Positions 5,940-8,144 of a DNA stretch of 8,144 bases are shown piece after piece; the stretch's first letter is position 1; each line of letters starts with the position of its first letter. The stretch lies in assembly GCA_030638765.1 (NCBI GenBank), contig DAOWDZ010000067.1, positions 1 to 8,144 of the forward strand, given 5' to 3'. The notes beneath the pieces are model-generated. The model searched no databases. It worked only from the letters and a program-made list of their open reading frames with translations, and was not told where the DNA came from. A program made the translations under genes and the position numbers. This DNA is from Desulfocapsa sp. Its GTDB lineage: Bacteria > Desulfobacterota > Desulfobulbia > Desulfobulbales > Desulfocapsaceae.

Positions 5940-6986
5940 TTACCGAATTCCAAGAAGTGTATACACAGTCTGCATTCCTTTCCCCTTCATTTCAACGGTA
6001 TTGCCATCAGTAAAACGGAAGAGTCCTTTGAGGTGCTCGTAGGTTGCACTCGACACATTGACCTGCATGGGCTGCGCCGATTTTTGCACCCGGGATGAAA
6101 TGTTTACAGTGTCTCCAAAAATATCATACAGATATTTATCCGTCCCCACCACACCACCGACCAAAGGGCCACTATTAATTCCAACCCGAATGCGCCAGGG
6201 AAGATCAGCCGTCTTATTTCTCTTATCAAGGAACGCAACCATTTCCAAGGCAGATTTTGCAACACTTGCTGCGTGGTCAGGATTGGATTCGGGCATACCA
6301 CTGACAAAGAGATAGGCATCCCCTATGGTTTTCATACGTTCACAATTGTTTTCAAGGCATATCCTGTCAAAAGCTGTGAAAACATCATTCAACTCATAAA
6401 TAATCACTTCTGGTTTAAGAGTTGAAGACGTCGCAGTGAAATCAACAATATCAGCAAAACAAACAGTTGTATCAGTAAAGAGCTGAGCAGCGCAGTTTCC
6501 TGTGTTTAAAAGTTCCTGTGCAATTGATTTAGGCAAAACATGACAGAGTAGGCGCTCGGATTTCTGTTTCTCCTTAAGCAGTTGCTGATTTTTTTCCTCC
6601 AGCTGACTCTGCAAATACCGTAACCGAATATGAGTATCAACTCTCGCCAAAACCTCCGAGGCCTGAAAGGGTTTGAGAATATAGTCAACAGCTCCTACTT
6701 CAAACCCGCGAATTTTACTCTCCGCTGAATTGAGCATGCTGATAAAAATCACAGGAATATGTGCTGTTCGGTCATCACTTTTAAGCAGTTTACAAGCGTC
6801 ATAACCATCAATACCCGGTAAAACAATATCGAGTAGAATAAGATCCGGTATTTGTTCCTGGGCCAGTTCAACGCCAATTTCGCCAGATATTGCTTTCACA
6901 ACCTCGTAGCCCTGTTTGGTGAGGAGCTTGACCAGAAGTATCTGAACAACAGGCGAATCTTCTATGATAAGTATTTTTTGCGGCAT
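5940..6986 (-). CDS. Response regulator with class III adenylate cyclase output domain
   Basis: A 348-residue soluble protein. Receiver at about 3-120: E9/D10, phospho-acceptor D53 (LILLDIVLPGIDG), S83 and K105 (ILKPF). Residues about 121-160 form a helical linker with the QKSERLLCHVLPKSIA signature that precedes many class III cyclases. The cyclase domain spans about 168-345. Metal-binding residues are D179 (CFADIVDF) and D223 (KTIGDAYL). The base-selecting pair is K219 and D288 (YDIFGD), the ATP-type set; guanylate cyclases have Glu and Cys there. Transition-state residues N295 and R299 (TVNISSR) are present, so the enzyme should be active and make cAMP, as a homodimer, when a histidine kinase phosphorylates the receiver. 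No kinase is adjacent; the nearest is the hybrid kinase at the left of the window. The gene is divergent from the potassium channel. The leader before the ATG is A/T-only for 14 bases or so with no Shine-Dalgarno, and no alternative start exists ahead of the receiver. Confidence 0.94.
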   Translation of the reverse strand: MPQKILIIEDSPVVQILLVKLLTKQGYEVVKAISGEIGVELAQEQIPDLILLDIVLPGIDGYDACKLLKSDDRTAHIPVIFISMLNSAESKIRGFEVGAVDYILKPFQASEVLARVDTHIRLRYLQSQLEEKNQQLLKEKQKSERLLCHVLPKSIAQELLNTGNCAAQLFTDTTVCFADIVDFTATSSTLKPEVIIYELNDVFTAFDRICLENNCERMKTIGDAYLFVSGMPESNPDHAASVAKSALEMVAFLDKRNKTADLPWRIRVGINSGPLVGGVVGTDKYLYDIFGDTVNISSRVQKSAQPMQVNVSSATYEHLKGLFRFTDGNTVEMKGKGMQTVYTLLGIR

Positions 6987-7063
6987 ACAAATAATTTATT
7001 AAAAAGGTAAAATATAAAAATACTCTAATCCAACAATCTGCTCCCTATTGGATACTCATACTT

Positions 7064-7079
7064 TGTGTCAGTGTGTCAG
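7064..7079. repeat. Perfect tandem 8-bp direct repeat TGTGTCAG x2
   Basis: TGTGTCAGTGTGTCAG is two exact copies placed head to tail, followed closely by the palindrome GTTAAC at 7081-7086. It lies about 78 bases upstream of the cyclase start and about 275 bases upstream of the channel start. Tandem direct repeats of this size are a common form for response-regulator binding sites, but here the spacing is 8 rather than the usual 10-11 bases. Confidence 0.45.
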
Positions 7080-7107
7080 CGTTAACAATATCAGGAAAAT
7101 TAATGAA

Positions 7108-7123
7108 TTACCAGCCCTGGTAA
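7108..7123. repeat. 7-bp inverted repeat TTACCAG-CC-CTGGTAA
   Basis: The arms are perfect with a 2-base spacer. A short T-run (ggcTTTT) follows on the plus strand, but no gene ends nearby on that strand, so an operator for a dimeric regulator is more plausible than a terminator. Confidence 0.4.
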
Positions 7124-7267
7124 GGCTTTTCCCCTTTCTTCCCTTTTTCACTCCTGTAAAACAATCTCCCCTAGAACAGAAAATTCACACGAAACCCCTT
7201 AAATCATTACCCCTTACCCTGAAACAGAACGGGAATTTTGTATTTTCAAAACTTACACAAATGGTTC

Positions 7268-7296
7268 TTGGCGGAGATGGAAATAAATGGTTTAAT
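7268..7296 (+). promoter_or_regulatory. Candidate sigma-70 promoter for the potassium channel gene
   Basis: TTGGCG at 7268-7273 (4 of 6 to consensus) and TTTAAT at 7291-7296 (5 of 6) are separated by exactly 17 bases. Transcription would start near 7303, about 50 bases before the ATG at 7354. This agrees with that start and argues against the in-frame ATG at 7261, which lies upstream of the promoter. Confidence 0.4.
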
Positions 7297-7353
7297 GGAA
7301 GAGTGGTATGCGATGTTCAGAATTCGTTCTTTTATCAGGAAACAAGTCTCACT

Positions 7354-8144
7354 ATGAAGCTGCTTTTACTTCAAATTCTCTTTTTTGTAAGGAACGAAAA
7401 AGCCAAGAAAAACGTCTATCTTCTCACTCGTTTTCTCTTCTTTCTGGCTTTCATCATCTGCCTGTACAGTGTTGTCTTCCACCTTATCATGGTATACGAG
7501 GGCAGAAATTTCAGTTGGATAACAGGCTTTTATTGGACACTCACCGTTATGTCCACCCTCGGATTTGGAGACATCACCTTCTCCACGGATCTCGGACTTG
7601 TCTTTACCCTGCTGGTTTTGATATCAGGAGTTATTCTGCTTCTGATCATGCTCCCATTTACCTTTATTCAATTCTTCTGGGCTCCCTGGCTTGAGGCCCA
7701 AAACGAAAACAAAGTCCCGAGAACCCTTCCGAAAGAGACTAAGGATCATGTAATTATTACCTCCTATGATGCTCTTACCAGAAATCTCGTGGTAAAACTT
7801 AGAAAACATCTTTACGATTATCACTTTGTCAGTAGTGATCAGCAAATTGCCCATGAAATTCAGGATGCCGGATATCATGTTATATTTGGTGAAATTGACG
7901 ATCCGGAAACCTACAAAAAGATACATGCAAATCAGGCGTCCCTCATTGTAGCCACAGCTGATGACCTGATGAATACCAACATATCATTTACAGTGCGGGA
8001 AATCTCCAGCAGCGTCCCCATTGCCTGTAGTGCTGACAAGGAACCCTCACTCGACATACTTAACTTTTCAGGAAACACACATGCTTTTCAGTTTATGAGC
8101 ATGCTTGGAATCAACATGGCCGAAAAAACAATGCCTGTTGCAAG
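7354..8144 (+). CDS. Two-helix potassium channel with RCK/TrkA-N domain, 3' truncated by window edge
   Basis: The first 263 residues of a Kch-like potassium channel. Helix 1 is at about 22-47. The pore helix and selectivity filter follow as FYWTLTVMSTLGFGD (59-73), with T68-L-G-F-G-D73 matching TxG[YF]GD. Helix 2 is at about 80-108, then PWLEAQ (111-116) leads to a cytoplasmic RCK N-lobe from about residue 131 (HVIITSYDALT), containing GEIDDPETYKKI (179-190), LIVATADD (197-204) and NTNISFTVRE (207-216). The usual GxGxxG nucleotide loop is replaced by TSYDALT, which I recall as common in this subfamily. ATG 7354 is preferred because MKLLLLQ... begins the family's usual short cytoplasmic leader; AGGA at 7337-7340 is 13 bases away, so the ribosome site is poor. 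Relatives run to about 550 residues with a second RCK region, so roughly half the protein lies beyond the window. It is divergent from the adenylate cyclase, and no cyclic-nucleotide-binding domain is visible so far. Confidence 0.9.
   Translation, partial: MKLLLLQILFFVRNEKAKKNVYLLTRFLFFLAFIICLYSVVFHLIMVYEGRNFSWITGFYWTLTVMSTLGFGDITFSTDLGLVFTLLVLISGVILLLIMLPFTFIQFFWAPWLEAQNENKVPRTLPKETKDHVIITSYDALTRNLVVKLRKHLYDYHFVSSDQQIAHEIQDAGYHVIFGEIDDPETYKKIHANQASLIVATADDLMNTNISFTVREISSSVPIACSADKEPSLDILNFSGNTHAFQFMSMLGINMAEKTMPVA

Larger units (their letters stand above)
6987..7353. promoter_or_regulatory. Divergent intergenic region between the adenylate cyclase and potassium channel genes
   Basis: These 367 bases hold no convincing gene. 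The channel's reading frame stays open leftward to about base 7003 but lacks protein-like character and a ribosome site. Contents from left to right: an A/T-rich block next to the cyclase start (6987-7020), a perfect tandem 8-bp repeat (7064-7079), an inverted repeat (7108-7123), a pyrimidine-rich stretch (7124-7150), and a candidate sigma-70 promoter for the channel (7268-7296). No riboswitch or small RNA is recognised. Confidence 0.5.

Noticed and set aside
6058..6315. Plus-strand frame of 85 codons within the cyclase gene
   Set aside because: Antisense to the conserved cyclase catalytic motifs.
5940..6986. Guanylate cyclase identity
   Set aside because: The base-selecting positions are Lys (K219) and Asp (D288), the ATP-type pair, not Glu and Cys.
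7108..7130. Inverted repeat plus short T-run as a rho-independent terminator
   Set aside because: The stem is A/T-closed and short, the T-run is only four bases after GGC, and no plus-strand gene ends before it.
7261..7353. Upstream in-frame ATG at 7261 as start of the potassium channel
   Set aside because: No ribosome site, added residues are not protein-family-like, and a candidate -35/-10 pair lies downstream of it.
7308..7694. Plus-strand frame of 128 codons in the channel region
   Set aside because: It runs out of frame with the potassium channel, whose TLGFGD filter and RCK motifs are in the frame starting at 7354; the 128-codon product has no family features.

Overview
The window looks like chromosomal DNA from a Gram-negative, moderately AT-rich bacterium with heavy two-component signalling. 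The hybrid kinase with receiver and HPt domains, the receiver-adenylate cyclase, the LpxL-like acyltransferase and the TM-RCK potassium channel together suggest a sulfate-reducer-type deltaproteobacterium (Desulfobacterota, perhaps Desulfobulbales). This placement is inference from gene content and protein style; no rRNA or marker gene is present.

Layout. (1) Bases 1-2043, plus strand: the 3' part of a hybrid histidine kinase (ATPase end, degenerate receiver, true receiver, HPt), then an overlapping single-domain response regulator. Together they could form a His-Asp-His-Asp phosphorelay. (2) Bases 2084-5399, minus strand: a tightly overlapping three-gene operon read from 5399 down to 2084. 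Its first gene fuses a FakA-like DAK2 (fatty acid kinase) region to a FakB-like DegV (fatty-acid-binding) domain. It is followed by a family-2 glycosyltransferase of the dolichyl-phosphate-mannose-synthase type and an LPLAT/LpxL-like acyltransferase. This is the most interesting part of the window: it suggests fatty acid activation to acyl-phosphate linked to assembly of an acylated glycolipid or similar envelope molecule. (3) Bases 5400-5669: a divergent intergenic region with repeated ACGATTTA-type motifs. (4) Bases 5670-5930, plus strand: a small two-helix membrane protein of unknown function. (5) Bases 5940-6986, minus strand: a receiver domain joined by a coiled coil to a class III adenylate cyclase whose residues predict ATP specificity. 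(6) Bases 6987-7353: a regulatory intergenic region with a tandem 8-bp repeat, a 7-bp inverted repeat and a candidate sigma-70 promoter. (7) Bases 7354-8144, plus strand: the 5' part of a two-helix potassium channel with a cytoplasmic RCK/TrkA-N domain, cut by the window end.

There are no RNA genes, insertion sequences, CRISPR arrays or convincing rho-independent terminators. The kinase/regulator pair and the acyltransferase operon are convergent with a 40-base gap. The small membrane protein and the cyclase are convergent with a 9-base gap. The cyclase and the potassium channel are divergent and share one control region.
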